A stretch of DNA of 64,000 nucleotides from assembly GCA_026120185.1 (NCBI GenBank), contig JANUWF010001479.1:1364001-1428000 (forward strand), read 5' to 3'. Positions 22,771 through 34,935 of this stretch are shown one piece after another. This stretch comes from Voacanga thouarsii (Eukaryota; Streptophyta; Magnoliopsida; Gentianales; Apocynaceae). The notes under the pieces were generated by a model that saw nothing but the letters and a program-made list of their open reading frames with translations, ran no database searches and had not been told where the DNA came from. Made by a program: the position numbers and the translations under genes. Within the stretch, counting starts at the first letter, position 1. The number at the start of each line of letters is the position of its first letter.

Positions 22771-25700
22771 GATCTGCTTTTTGCAGATTTTGCAGCCAGG
22801 GAGAGGCCACATCTCCCTACCAAAAAGTAGGGCAAAACAATGTCGCTTTTCCCAATCTGGCTTTGGCTCTACTACGACTAAAGTTAAGCCGGGTTTAGGC
22901 CCCCTCACATCAACAGTGTGGAGGAGACATTTTGGCAGGTAAGTTGATGTTTTTCCAATTATCGAGACCAACTTCCCTCATCTTGCTTTTCTACTTCACA
23001 TCTCTTAACAAAAAACACCGCTTGGCTCAAATTTTTTTGTTGCTTTGTTCATCTTCTGAAAAACCACCACCTGAAAAACCATTCTACTGAAGTTGTTCGT
23101 TCACTCCGTCACCATTCTACCTAGTTTTCCCATTCACTCCGGCACTATCAACCTCTTTCTCCCTCTCTCCTCTTACTGTTTATGGCTGCTCTCGGTCAGT
23201 GGCGGCTGTCATATTCCGTCTTCCTCTCACCACTGTAAGTACCCCCTTCCCTTTCCCCTCGGAGTTGCCCATTCATTCCCTAATTGTCAACTTTGTTTCC
23301 TAGAAATCTCCCTTCAAAACTGTTCTCAATCGGTGTCGTTAGCCATTTTCTACCTCTGTCATCTCGCCGTGCGGTATTGTTTTCGAGCTGGAGGCTGCTC
23401 TACATACGATATTCTACTACTATAAATGTGGCTTCTTTGAAAGGTGACTTCTTTTAACTAAAAAGTGAACTCTTTTACTACAATTTTTCTTTGTTTATTT
23501 ATGCTTGGGTTATGTTTCTCTGTTTCCCAGTAACTGCATTTTTATATTTTTCTCCTGCTTTTTTAGAGTTCTATCATTTTCTATCAAAGATTTGATATTG
23601 TGGCTGTAATGAAAAAAAAAAAATGGTTTGAATCCTGTTTAGAAGTTTGTCAGAATTATTATCTTCACATGGTAAAAAAATAAATTCGGTAAACAGTGCT
23701 TTGTTTCTTTAGCTTCTTTGTTTTGGCCTTTTGTATTTCTTGTTTCAGAGCTCTGCGCGTATTCTTGCATGACCAATTTTGATGTAAGAAAGAAAAAATA
23801 TGTAGTTTTTAAAAGTTAATCACAACTAATTTTTTGTAGAGAAATACATGAACACAACATAGAAATATATTAACACATAGCGGGAGCATATTTACATTTT
23901 CATGAATCAAGCAACATTGCAGCACAAACACATTAGCTTGAAGTATACAAATACATAAATACAACACAGAAACACTTGAACACACAATAATGAAATATTA
24001 ACATACATTCACTCTCAAAATATTACTAACATATTTTTTTCATTTTCAAAAATTTTCCTTATCTTTTTTATTCCTTATTCCCTTGTATCTATGCATTTGG
24101 TTTTTATTTCTGGAGAGGTTAGACCTTATTCTTTTCTTGACCCTCATCTTTTTTGCTTAAAATCTGCAATGAATATCTTATTGTGTGTTCTTGAATTAGC
24201 TTGATTCGTAGAATTAAATATCATCAATGTCTTCAATGGAAGTAGGATAAAAATTTTATCTGTGCTACTTCAAGCTATTTTTATTGTTTTCTTTCTATTT
24301 CTAATAGTATATATTCTGCACATCATGTGAAGGCACTCATGTGTATAAAATTGGAATTTTTATTTTTTTTATTCTGTAGAATCTACCTGTTATTTAGAAA
24401 GAAATCTTTGATCACTTAAAAAAAAGCAATCAATTAGTAATCTTAATTTAAGTGTATGCCTCTGAACATATTAAGTATGCTTCGTAAAAGATATCAATTA
24501 CTGACTAATTACAATTATATATAGCCAACCAAACTAATAAGGTACCTTTGCTAAAGAGATAGAATTTCAAAATTCAACAAGGTCTACTTTCCCCAAAAAA
24601 ATCAACCAACAATCAGTAAAACACTTTGCAAAAGTTTATTTGTGCATTTATTATTAATTTTTTCTTTTTTCAAAACCACATGTTTATTCTTTCATAGCCA
24701 TAAATAATTTCTCAACAAACTTTGAAACTAGTGTATTTAGTCACCTTTGTGCAAACCTTACAAAAATAGATAATTAGACACTTTGGCGCTAGCATAAGGT
24801 GATTTAAAATCACAACTGTCAAACTTATGAGTTATTCATAAATTTTATTCTCCAAATATAGCACATGCCATAGTTTAAACATAAATTTCTCACAAAGCAT
24901 ACAATTTCTCAAATGCTCTAAAACATGATAAATAAACCATGATGGCCTCATACTATACATACTCTAGTTACATTATGCATTGCTCGAAGATGGAAACATT
25001 CTCCTTATTGCTAGAACTTAATTATCTTGCTACACCATGAAAAACCTGATCAAGTATGAATATGCCATATAGTATGATGCCATAGCTTTGAACTATATAT
25101 TATTTTCCCTTCAAACTTTAAATTGGATAGCCTTGAACTATATATTTAGTTCCCTAAATATTCATTAACCATTCATGCAAAGAATTTATAGTACTCAATT
25201 TGCATTCTAGTGTTCCTAAATTTATGATTTATAACAAATGATGCAACTTGATGATTGGCTACCTGCAATTTGCTTCATCTTGTTTTTAACTGGTACAAAT
25301 ATAGAATATATTTGAACCTTTAGGATAATGTATAAAGAAAAAAGAAGAGATGTGGAAGAAGAAAATAAAGGCTTAGATGAATACTGTTGTTGCCTAATGG
25401 AGAAAGATACGCCTGTTTTAAATTTCATGGAAGTGTTCATACTTCCACTATGAACACTTGAAAAAAAAAAAAAAAAATAGAAGAATAGGGTTTTGCTCAT
25501 CTTTTTTATTCCTTGTTCCTTATTCCTTTGTACCCAAGCATAATTTGATTGTGGTAGGATTAAAATTCTAGAAAGGGATGTTGAGCTTAGTTTTTATTTT
25601 TAAAGAAAGTTCCTTTGGCTCTTTTTTGTCTACTGGGTAATCATGTATTTAATAGCTAAGAGTAGCATTTGTGGAAAATTCATTGAATTTCTAACCGATG

Positions 25701-27260
25701 ATTGAGTTAATGAGCTCTTAATTTGCATATTTTGCGTTATTATTTCTACTTCTTATGTAATTATGCCTTCAGCTTTCACCTTTTTAATAATTAAAGCTGC
25801 TGCTTTCGATGGATATTATCTTATATTTCTATTTCTTAGTGCTACAATACCCTTTTAAATATGATTACCGGCTACAGTGTTTTGCATAGTTTTACAATAT
25901 ATGCTTATGTTCTGTAAATTTGTTCTATTTCTATTTCTCTCATCTTAAATGTTAAGCTATTGTTTAGTTGCCTAAGGTTTGCTTGCATAGAACATTGCAC
26001 TACTTATGTAATAGAGGTTTTCCTCATATATGTTCACTTCTAAAAGCATCTCTAATTGAAGAACGTTCAATTGATTCTAGTTTCATTAGTTGACAAGATA
26101 AAGGATATTTTGAGGTGTTAGCATTACTATGCGGCATAATCATGCTACTCCTAAGGGACAGGGCTATTTACTATAAATAAATTGGATTCCATTTGTACTT
26201 CTCTAATTGAAGATGTGGTGGGGAGGTGATGATAACTTGACAAAAAGTATGAGGGATTCATGACATGAATAAAAAGATATATTGATTCAATCTCTGACAT
26301 TTTCTCACAGTACTTATATTATAATTTTACCAAAAAATATGTAGATGCATTTTTGCTTACCAATTACTTGATTGTTCAAGATTTTCTTAGAGTACATTAT
26401 AATTTTTAAGAGAAATAAAAATTACCTAATTTTGAAATATTCATAAGCAATTAGTTTATTTGATCATTGTTAAAAAAATTTATTCCATATTTCTGTTGTA
26501 GGGAGGCACCTAGCAGGGAGGCAGAACTTGTCGCACACATGTAATATTTTGGCTATAACATCATGTTTGTACTTAGCGTTAATTGACATTAGGTATTTAT
26601 GTGAGATTTTCATGCATTGATGATGTTACTTAAAAAATTCTAATATGCTTCGACAGGCCCGCGAGCAAGTGAGAGTCACTTGGAAAGCTATGTTTGCTGC
26701 TAAGACGTAGCAATGGGAGAATAGGCAGAAAGCTGCATTCCAGTAGTACAAGGAAGCTTCATCAGGTGCTAGTACTTTTGCAAGAACTAGCAGTCATGTG
26801 GGGCATGGATGAGAGCTGCTATAAATGAAGAGCATGAACGCTTATGCCATGACCTGTTTACTTAGGCCTACAAACCATTGAAGACCTCCTCTGACCTATC
26901 TGTGCTGCATAGATTTTCCCTACCATCTGCTTCTCCCAAACTGATTTGTTAGATTATATTAGATGTTGTTGTGGGATGTATATTGGACATTAACTGAGGA
27001 TGAAGTCATTCTGTTTATGTAAGGATTTATGGATTGTTGTTAATGGATTATTTGTATTCATGTTTAAAAATCTAGGACTAGTATAAGGGCTTATAAATGT
27101 ATGTGTTGTTGTTGGTTGTTTGATGGATATTGACTGAGGATGAATGGTTGTTAGTTGTGAAGGATTTGTTGTTTGTATTGTTGTTGATGTGTGGGAGAAA
27201 TGGTGATAGATTATTGTCTAACTATATTTATGTCTCTCCATATGGTGTTAATCGAACTTG
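22771..27260. other. AT-rich region with no recognised gene
   Basis: About 4.5 kb without a supported gene. A CT-rich, leader-like stretch lies at about 23090..23320, and an A tract at 25461..25478. Two exon-like islands occur near 26500 and 26657..26800 (AREQVRVTWKAMFAAKT then a stop, after TCGACAG), which I cannot assign to a family. A segment at about 23840..23990 is rich in AACACA and ACATGAAC words resembling the inverted minisatellite further right, but no period can be made out. The whole may belong to an unrecognised DNA transposon ending in the 109-bp repeats. Confidence 0.35.
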
Positions 27261-27269
27261 TGTTGTCAG

Positions 27270-28095
27270 TTCATGTGTTTGTTTATAGTGTTAATGTGGT
27301 TGTGTATGGTATTCATGTATTTGTGTCAAGTATTCATGTGTTTGTATGGCATGTTTATGTAGTAACTAGTACAGGTTGCTTAGGGATTGTGTTCATGTGG
27401 TTGTGCAAAGTGTTCATGTATTTGTGTTAGGTATTCAAATGTTTGTGTGGCGTGTTTATGTAGTAGCTAGTGCAGGTTGATCATATGCTTAGGGACAGTG
27501 TTTATGTGATTGTGTAAGGTGTTCATGTAATTGTGTTAGGTGTTCATATGTTTATATGGCATGTTCATGGTGTAACTAGTGTAGGTTTAGAGTATGCTTG
27601 GGAATTGTGTTCATGTGGTTGTATAATGTATTTATGTTAGGTTTTTATGTGTTTGTGTGGCTTGTTCATATAGTGACTAATGCAGGTTGACCATATGCTT
27701 GGAGACTGTGTTCATGTAACTATGTAAGGTGTTCATATGTTTGTGCCAGATATTCATGTGTTTGTATGATATGTTCATGTAGTAACTAGTGTAAGTTGAC
27801 CATATGCTTAGGGACTGTGTTCATGTGGTTGTGTAAGGTATTCATGTATTTGTGTTAGGTATTCAAATGTTTGTGTGGCGTGTTCATGTAGTAACTAGTG
27901 CAGGTTTATCATATGCTTAGGGACTGTGTTCATGTGATTGTGTAAGTTATTCATGTATTTGTATTAGGTGTTCATATGTTTATATGGCATGTTCATGGAG
28001 TAACTAGTGTAGGTTTAGAGTATGCTTGGGGACTGTGTTCATATGATTCTATAATATATTTGTGTCAGGTGTTTATGTGTTTGTGTTGCTTGTTC
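27270..28095 (+). repeat. 109-bp minisatellite, about seven copies
   Basis: The landmark GCTT(A/G)GG occurs at 27378, 27487, 27596, 27697, 27806, 27915 and 28024, giving a period of 109 bp with one 101-bp step. Each unit is built from smaller GTGTTCATGTGGTTGTGTAAG, ATTCATGTATTTGTGTTAGG and TAACTAGTGCAGGTT blocks. The strand is G+T-rich. The open frame at 27191..27430 reads into the array and has no domain. Confidence 0.9.
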
Positions 28096-29153
28096 AACCA
28101 GGTCGAATTTAACCAAAAAAATCTTTGGTTTTAATGAATGAAATTTCTTCTGTAATTACATTTCAGCAACCAATATGACAATAAGGAAGACAAAGATAGT
28201 CTTAATGCATTCAACTGAATAACACCAATCTTTTTTTTTTTTTTTTCCTGAAGGTTGATTTTTCTATATGGTTATCTTCTCATTATTACTTGTTCAGGGT
28301 TAAGCTTGAAGATGTTTGTCATCTTTAAATTTGCATTCTAATAGTTAATTTTGTTATCTGACATTTTGAGTAGGCAAAGGCTATACTGGCATTTAGCAAA
28401 AGGCATATAAAGGATTCATCAATTGCAAACAATGCCAAATGTTCTGTAAATGAATCGAATCTTTTTCTAAAGTGACACATACCCAAGAAGGATAAGCTCC
28501 ATTATACATTGATGGATGTCTACTATAAATTTGCTATTCAGCAAATGTCAATGGCTGGAAATTATCTAACTTTCCCTTCCAAATTGTCCAAGAGGGGAAG
28601 CTTTGATTCTCAATCTTGGTATGAAAATAATGATTTACTTCTACTTGAAATTTACAGTTCTCCAAGTGAGGAGCTTTTGGTACACTGGATTCCTCTAGTC
28701 TGCTATTTCTTAATAAGGAATTTTCCTCATTCATCCTTTTACTTAGCAAGTTACTCTAAACTGAATAAAGGTGTGATTCTTTAATCAATTCCAGGAATAG
28801 TGATTTGCTATGCAAACTTAATGCTTTCTGTTGTCTTTTGTTTGGGATTGCACTATCCACCTATAGTTGCATCTGTCGAAATAACCATTTCCCATAAGAT
28901 TTATAAGCATGCACATCAATGGCTTATACCACCATCTCTACAACCTACACCCCTCATATGCATGCAACAGGAAGTGATTCAATAGCTTGTGATACAATAA
29001 TTATTTATTTTTTTTAAAAGGAAACTATTTGCTTCTAGAACTCCACAAAATTAGGTAGTGTGATTCAGGAAAAGAAGGAAAATATTGGACAAACTAAGTT
29101 TTGACATGAAGGAGTGATTGAGAAATTGTTGCAGGTAAGTGTAAGGTACCAAC
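28096..29153. other. spacer between minisatellite and kinase fragment
   Basis: AT-rich, with a T tract at about 28231..28247. Frames at 28509..28784 and 28800..28985 have no recognisable domain and no splice context. I see nothing more that can be supported. Confidence 0.35.
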
Positions 29154-29897
29154 CTCTTTGTCTTGATGCCACGATACCATTAGCCATATAAGGATACACT
29201 AATACCCCCCTCACTTGGAATAGCATAGTAACCAATCAACCTAAGCAAATTTCTGTGAACAGCTAAGCCAATCAGCTCTAACTTGGTTTGAAACTGTGAT
29301 TTCCTTGCAGTTCCAGTTATATCTTTCAAACACTTCACAGCAACCAATGTGCCATCCCATAAGCTCCCCCTATAAACATTGTTAAATCCCCCAAATGGAA
29401 GTATATTCTTAGAGCTGAAACTGTTTCTTGCATGCTGAAACTCTTTGAATGTAAAGTTTCTCAAGTTTCCCAGTCCTATCAAGTCTTGTTCTTGCACATC
29501 TGCTATGTAATTCTAAGTTCAAGATTATACACAAACACATAAAGAGATAAGTTATGGATTACTTACCTTTCGTATTGAGGATGGACTGCTTTTTCTTTTT
29601 TGTGCTTCTCCTGATGAAAGTTTCAATTGTTAAGAGTAGAAGAACTACAAAGCTGAGGCTCACCCTAAGTGTAGTGGCTACTTTTTTAGATTTGTATTTT
29701 CCTAGATAATAGTTAGGAAAAGAGATTAAGACACTGATTGTAATACATAGAGCCATTATAAAAACAACACAACAATCACAATTGTATGACATGTACCATT
29801 TGATAAATCTATGGCGAATGCAAAAGGACCAGGGTTGAGATATCCAGAACAACTTTGACCATAGTGACTTTCACAAATCAAGGGATTGCCCACAATA
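29154..29897 (-). pseudogene. truncated NIK-type LRR receptor-kinase fragment
   Basis: On the minus strand an exon starting at 29897 reads IVGNPLICESHYG, the short segment after the LRRs. A hydrophobic membrane segment (VSLSFVVLLLLTIETFI) and KKKKQSILNTKG follow, ending at a GTAAGT donor near 29566. The next exon starts after TAGCAG near 29501 and reads LGNLRNFTFKEFQHARNSFS, VYRGSLWDGTLVAVKCLKD and AVHRNLLRLIGYY. After a frameshift it reads LVYPYMANGIVASRQR and stops at a GT at 29153. Order and motifs fit the NIK/SERK-related LRR-II kinases. The glycine loop is damaged (LPFGGFNNVYRG), and the catalytic HRD and DFG parts and the LRRs are absent, so no active kinase can result. Confidence 0.8.
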
Positions 29898-30400
29898 CTA
29901 CAAAATTAATTAGACATTATTTAGAAAGACATAAAAACAAAGAAACAGTAAAAATAATAATAACAATTATCATAATAATGACAATAGACACACAAACACA
30001 AATATTGAGCTCATGAATTAGACAAATGATAGAGCACTCATGCATGATATGCAGTTTAAGTAGAGAAGCCACACTTGAATACTCTGGTAGGAAGCTTAGG
30101 AATTGGTCTACATGATGACAATAAAAACATAAACACATATATGGAGTTCATGCATTAGACAAATAATAGAGTACTCATACATGTTGGCCTTTCCTATTTT
30201 CAATTATATTTTAGGAATTGAAGAGTAAAAGCCAAAATTTAGCAAAAGAAAAAAAAATCCTCCTCTTTGCTATGGACATATAAGATCTCATAACTGTTCA
30301 CAGAAAAGAATTTTACAAGAAATTAACAGCTATCTGACATCCAAAAGAACAAAAGTCATGGGTTTTTTTTTTTCTATAAAATAATTTTTTTCTCACAAGT
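29898..30400. other. spacer right of the kinase fragment
   Basis: AT-rich. Two related segments at about 29930..30050 and 30110..30180 repeat AAAAACA...ATTAGACAAAT(G/A)ATAGAG(C/T)ACTCAT words, an imperfect duplication of roughly 160 bp. No gene is supported. Confidence 0.4.
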
Positions 30401-30573
30401 AAACACCGACGACATAAAGACATGAACAGGCCACACAAATATATAGATAGATTACACAAAGACATGAGCACCATACACAATTACATGAACACAAGCCTCA
30501 AGCATATATGCTACGATCAACCTGCACTAGTTACTACATGACACACAAACACATGAACAAGGAACACAAATAC
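30401..30573 (-). repeat. inverted partial copies of the 109-bp minisatellite
   Basis: The complement reads GTTCATGTGTTTGTGTGTCATG, TAGTAACTAGTGCAGGTTGA and GTGTTCATGTAATTGTGTA, the same unit as at 27270..28095 but in opposite orientation, for about one and a half units. The SIRE-type LTR begins inside it at 30574, so the array may once have been longer. Confidence 0.75.
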
Positions 30574-31768
30574 TGAAAAACCTTAGAAGGGGGAGAGGGG
30601 TGAATAAGGTTTTTGGCAAACTAAAATTTTTCGAATCGTTTGATATACAGAATAACAATAATCATCAAGATTCGTGAACCAACTTTATGGTAACAAAAAA
30701 AGCTATCCAAGAACTCTTTGATATATATAGATATATATAGATTCAGACTAGAGATGAAAATGCAATTCAGTACGAAAAGAAATGAGACACGATATGTATA
30801 GTGGTTCGATCTTCAAAGATCTACATCTACTACCTTAAACTCACACTTAAGGATTTTCAACCAGATTTCATTTACTCCACTTAATGAAATCAAACAATAC
30901 CACATATAAGAGAGGATCACCACACTAGATTTTCCAAAACCTCTCAAACAAACAATCACAACAAAATTCACCCCAACTAGGTTTTACACTATAACCTTGT
31001 ACTACAATAGAGATTGAATATCAATAGAACAATAAAGTGCTCACTTATTTGAGCAGATGTTCACTAAGCTACAAAACACAAATACTTTTACCTTTGACAC
31101 AATATGAATTCACTTTGAAGCTTTTTGATAAAAAGAGATTTTTGAAAACGTTGAGCAATAGTGTTTCTTAGAAGAATGTTTCAAAAATCTTATGTTTAAT
31201 CTTGCTTAGAGGCTATTTATAGAGCCAAAAAGTGAAGTGCCAACGGCTATAATTTTTCTGTTAAAATTATCCATATTTTGGACTCAGGTTTCGGACAACG
31301 ATGTATCCAAAGGATAAGTCTAAAATGCCACTTTTTTAAGCAGAAATATTTCAACACAGTTTACAGAATTTTGGACAAATATTTTGGATGCAGATTCATC
31401 CAAATTACTCAATCCAAAATTCTGAGATTTTCAAAACATTAAAATCTTCTTTTTTGTATGCTTCAAGGTAAAATCAAATGAATCAAAAGGTAAAGAGACA
31501 TAGAAATTAATAGAAATACTTTAATAATAATACTTTCTAGTCTAAAGTTCTTCTTATAAGGATTTCTTGGTATGCAACTCCATATAATTTGATCTTCCTT
31601 TTGATATTCCATTCTTGAATTCAATTACTGAAGAGTTGCTAAACAATTATATCTGAATGTCTTAGAAGAATAGAGGTCAAACATGTTATATCACAATAGA
31701 TTATACAAGTTAGTTCATATCAATGTTTGTCATAAGTCAAAATATAGGAGAAAGCCCTTGGACTAATA
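30574..31768 (-). repeat. 3' LTR of the SIRE-type Copia element
   Basis: On the minus strand it begins TATTAGTCC next to the purine tract and ends in GGTTTTTCA, matching the end of the right LTR next to the primer site. It is about 1.2 kb long. The opening TG is changed to TA. Confidence 0.85.
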
Positions 31769-31769
31769 A

Positions 31770-31782
31770 TCTCCCCCTTTTT
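31770..31782 (-). other. polypurine tract of the SIRE-type element
   Basis: AAAAAGGGGGAGAT on the minus strand directly precedes the 3' LTR. It would prime plus-strand DNA synthesis. Confidence 0.8.
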
Positions 31783-32971
31783 GAGTGATGACAAACATAA
31801 AAAAAATTATATGTATTGAGTGAACATGTTGATCGAGAGAGATGTTAATAAATTTTTATTAAAAATGTAATATCTCATTATAAGTCTCAAAGAGCTTATG
31901 AGATGGATGATTTTAAAGCATTTACTTGTAAGCATAACTCAATAAGCCTAAGGCCTATCCTATCTCTATATGAATATTTAAAATGATTTGATAAATGAGA
32001 GATAGCAGGAAGGTCATATGCTAAGATGCTCCCCCTTAATATTTATTTATATGAACATTTCAAACTAAGAAGGAAAAAGGAGAAATCAAATTTTGTACGT
32101 CCAAAACGTATGTCCAAAACAGTTTTGCAAGTATGTATAAAACGAGTCTTTCAGAAATATATTTTAGATACAGGTTTTGGATGTACAAAAGGTATGTTCT
32201 CAATTCAGTATGACTTCTTAGAAGAAGATTTGTTTGGATCAAGAAAATCATGAGTCCAAAACTCCCCCTGACACAATGTGCTTAAATAATGGATTTTCCA
32301 ATCTTTCAAAGAATGTTTAAACAATCCATTTGACTGAATTTTTGATTTCGTCATAGAATCATAACCATATTTAGTCTCAAAGATACCTTCAGATTTTTGA
32401 GTGACCATAAACTGAATATCAAACAGTTCATCAAATCAACCTTATAGTTAGAAATTATCCCAACATTCTAAGTAGAATCTTTCAATCATTTGTCAATAAT
32501 TATATCCAGTAAATCAAACAATTTCCAGAATAGTATCATATCAGATTATATCATTCTAATATCAATTCATATCTCCCTTTATATCATAACCAATATCACA
32601 AGTTATTCATGCAGTTCAGATAAAATCATATTAGTTCAAGTTAATAATGCCTCATAACAGTTCATATCAGTCATATCCTCATATCCCAATCATTCATACA
32701 GCCTATAGTCTAATCTTTATATCCCAGTCATTCAAACAACCTTCATACAACCTATAGTCTAATCTTTTCTCCCCCTATGTCATCAATCAAAAGGAGGAAT
32801 ATCAGAAGGAGAGTAGAAACAGAACATAGACAGATAGAAAATATAATTATCCCGAACATAAACAATTATCCCGAAGCATAATCTAAAAACATAAAGGTAA
32901 GTTGTTCAATTTTCAGAAAGTAAATTATTTGAGAGATGGCATCTGAATATCATTCTGCCTAACAGATCTGC
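31783..32971. other. untranslated region between accessory ORF and 3' LTR
   Basis: AT-rich, with many short ATATCA(T/G)AT-like words between 32500 and 32770. No frame with a domain is seen. This is the usual long non-coding part of such elements. Confidence 0.5.
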
Positions 32972-34502
32972 TTAGGAGATGTTAATGGTTTCAGTTTTCG
33001 AATCGACAACCTTCTTAGAGTGTTGACCAGCAATCCTGTTGGATTTTCTCTTTATTACAACGTGCTTCTGTTGCTTTCCAGATGATTGTGGTTTAGTGGA
33101 AGCAGAAGTTGCTATTATTTCCCTGATTGGAGATGGTTTTTGAGCTGGCTCAGGAGCATGTTTTTCCTCTGCAACAAGCAGATCAGATTCTTTCTCCAAG
33201 ATAGGTTCTTCCTTTTCTTAAGTAGATAATGTTGGGGTAGATACTGGTGCATTAGTTTTTGCAGTCATTTCAACTGCAGATATTCTATTTCTAAAACTAT
33301 GAAGTTTAGAGCTGAGAATATCCAATTTCACAGCTAGAGAATTGATGGCATCTAGTATATTCACGGATAATTCTTCATCCTTTTCTTTCCCCTTAGCAGA
33401 GGATTCTGCCTGAGAATCATCATCAAATTTTCTTTTTGTTCCTGTACTAGGAACAGACTTTCCTTCTTCTTTGATTTTGATCAAATTTTCTCTTTCTTTT
33501 CCCGCAATGTCTCTCAATAATTTCCATTCATTATTTACTCTCACATAACCTATTCTCTCAAAGGAATCAAAATTGTAAACATTCATTTTTGATGGATCAT
33601 TAGGAACTTAATTTAAATTAACCTGAAAATAACTGAACACTCTAGATAACAAATTTTCATAAGCCAGAGCTTTGCTCGATATATTCCTTGACTGCAACAT
33701 CAATTTTGTAGCTAAAAATCCAAAATTTATCTGCCTACCTTCTGCTAGGGCTAACATGATTATCATTTGCAGAATGCTTAAGGAGGTCTTATGTCCATAG
33801 CTCAGAACCACCATTGTAGACACCATATGGTGCAAAATTCTTCCAACCCCATTAACCCACTTCGTACTTCTGTTACTAGAGTTTCCGAAATTCTTCCCTC
33901 CAATGAAGATTTCCTCAAAATTTTTCAAAACAAAAATATCATTTCCTAAATTTATTCAACTCAAAGTACTGAATTCTAGCATCCCTCACATAACATATCC
34001 TATTTGACGGAAGATGATCAAACTTAATTGTCTTTTCCTTTCACCCTTAACACATACTAACGAATCATGAAACCACCATCAGTTTCTTCAAGACGACCTT
34101 TTCTTAAGTTAGCATAAAATTCCTAGACAAGAGGAGTGAACAATTTCTTATCAACAAACAGTAAACTACCCTATCTAATGTGTTCAAACATATCAGAACA
34201 TTTGAAAGATTTAGAAAAGCCGAAGAATTAACACGGTAACCAGAGATAACCGTTCTGTTTCTTAACACCTAGTCATTATAATTAGTTTTGCATTTAGAGT
34301 CTATGAAGCGAAGTATCTGATTTTCAGAACTCATTTGTTCCAGAGAAGACTCTGATAAATCGTAGTGAGATGCCGAGAAGTCCGGTTGAGAAGAAACTTC
34401 TTTCCTTTTTGCCTTGCTTGAAGCTGAACTCTTTTTCTTCATCTTCGGAAATGTTTTGTGCCCCTTCTTTGGTTTTAGAGCAGAAGATTTCCTCTTTGCC
34501 AT
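32972..34502 (-). pseudogene. accessory (env-like position) ORF downstream of pol, degenerate
   Basis: It begins MAKRKSSALKPKKGHKTFP and continues with a basic and Ser-rich segment, then LRFIDSKCKTNYND. After frameshifts come EFYANL-like and VKGKTIKFDHL-like blocks (about 34150..34010), YGHKTSLSILQ..., FDSFERIGYVRVNNEWKLL, KRKFDDDSQAESSAKGKEK and a C-terminal IKRKSNRIAG. A third ORF in this position is typical of SIRE/Maximus elements and is often called env-like. I see no convincing signal peptide or fusion segment, and the EFYANL/GKTIKFD blocks recall a domain common in plant transposon accessory proteins. Its function is not known. Confidence 0.55.
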
Positions 34503-34935
34503 CAGTAAGATTAGGGTTTTCTTTTTTTGGACTGTCGATTTTTTTTTTTAAGAAGAACATAGATAATTTTTGGAAGAATCGGTTACAAGGGTTTTGAGAG
34601 AAAAATCAGAGTGCTTTGAATGTCTTGAGTAATGTGATATAAAGTGTATTGGAAAGATAAGTTTTTCATAGAAGTTTAGAAAAACGCACAAACCAATTTT
34701 TTTGAAATTAAAAAATTGGAAATAGGAAAAATAGTAAGGAAAGTTTTAGAACATGACCCAATACGAAATTATCATCCAAAAGAGTGTTTTCTTGAGATGC
34801 ATTTTGGATAGGGGATTTGGATTCAAGTACTATGTCCAAATCAGTTGTTGGTGCATTTTGGATATAAACACTGTTTCCAAAACCATTTTCTTCACAGATC
34901 CTGCATAAAGAAGACTTATACCAAATAGTTAGTTA

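Noticed and set aside
23093..23425. 110-residue plus-strand frame
   Set aside because: It derives from a CT-rich leader-like stretch; no domain, and splice-like signals within it are not supported by flanking exons.
27191..27430. plus-strand 79-residue hydrophobic frame (Val/Tyr-rich)
   Set aside because: It is the translation of the GT-rich minisatellite; the repeated peptide is a by-product of the repeat.
27270..28095. regularly spaced repeats that might suggest a CRISPR array
   Set aside because: The units are contiguous 109-bp tandem repeats without unique spacers, in plant DNA.
28509..28985. two plus-strand frames of 91 and 61 residues
   Set aside because: They show no family resemblance, have AT-rich codon use and no conserved neighbours; likely chance frames.
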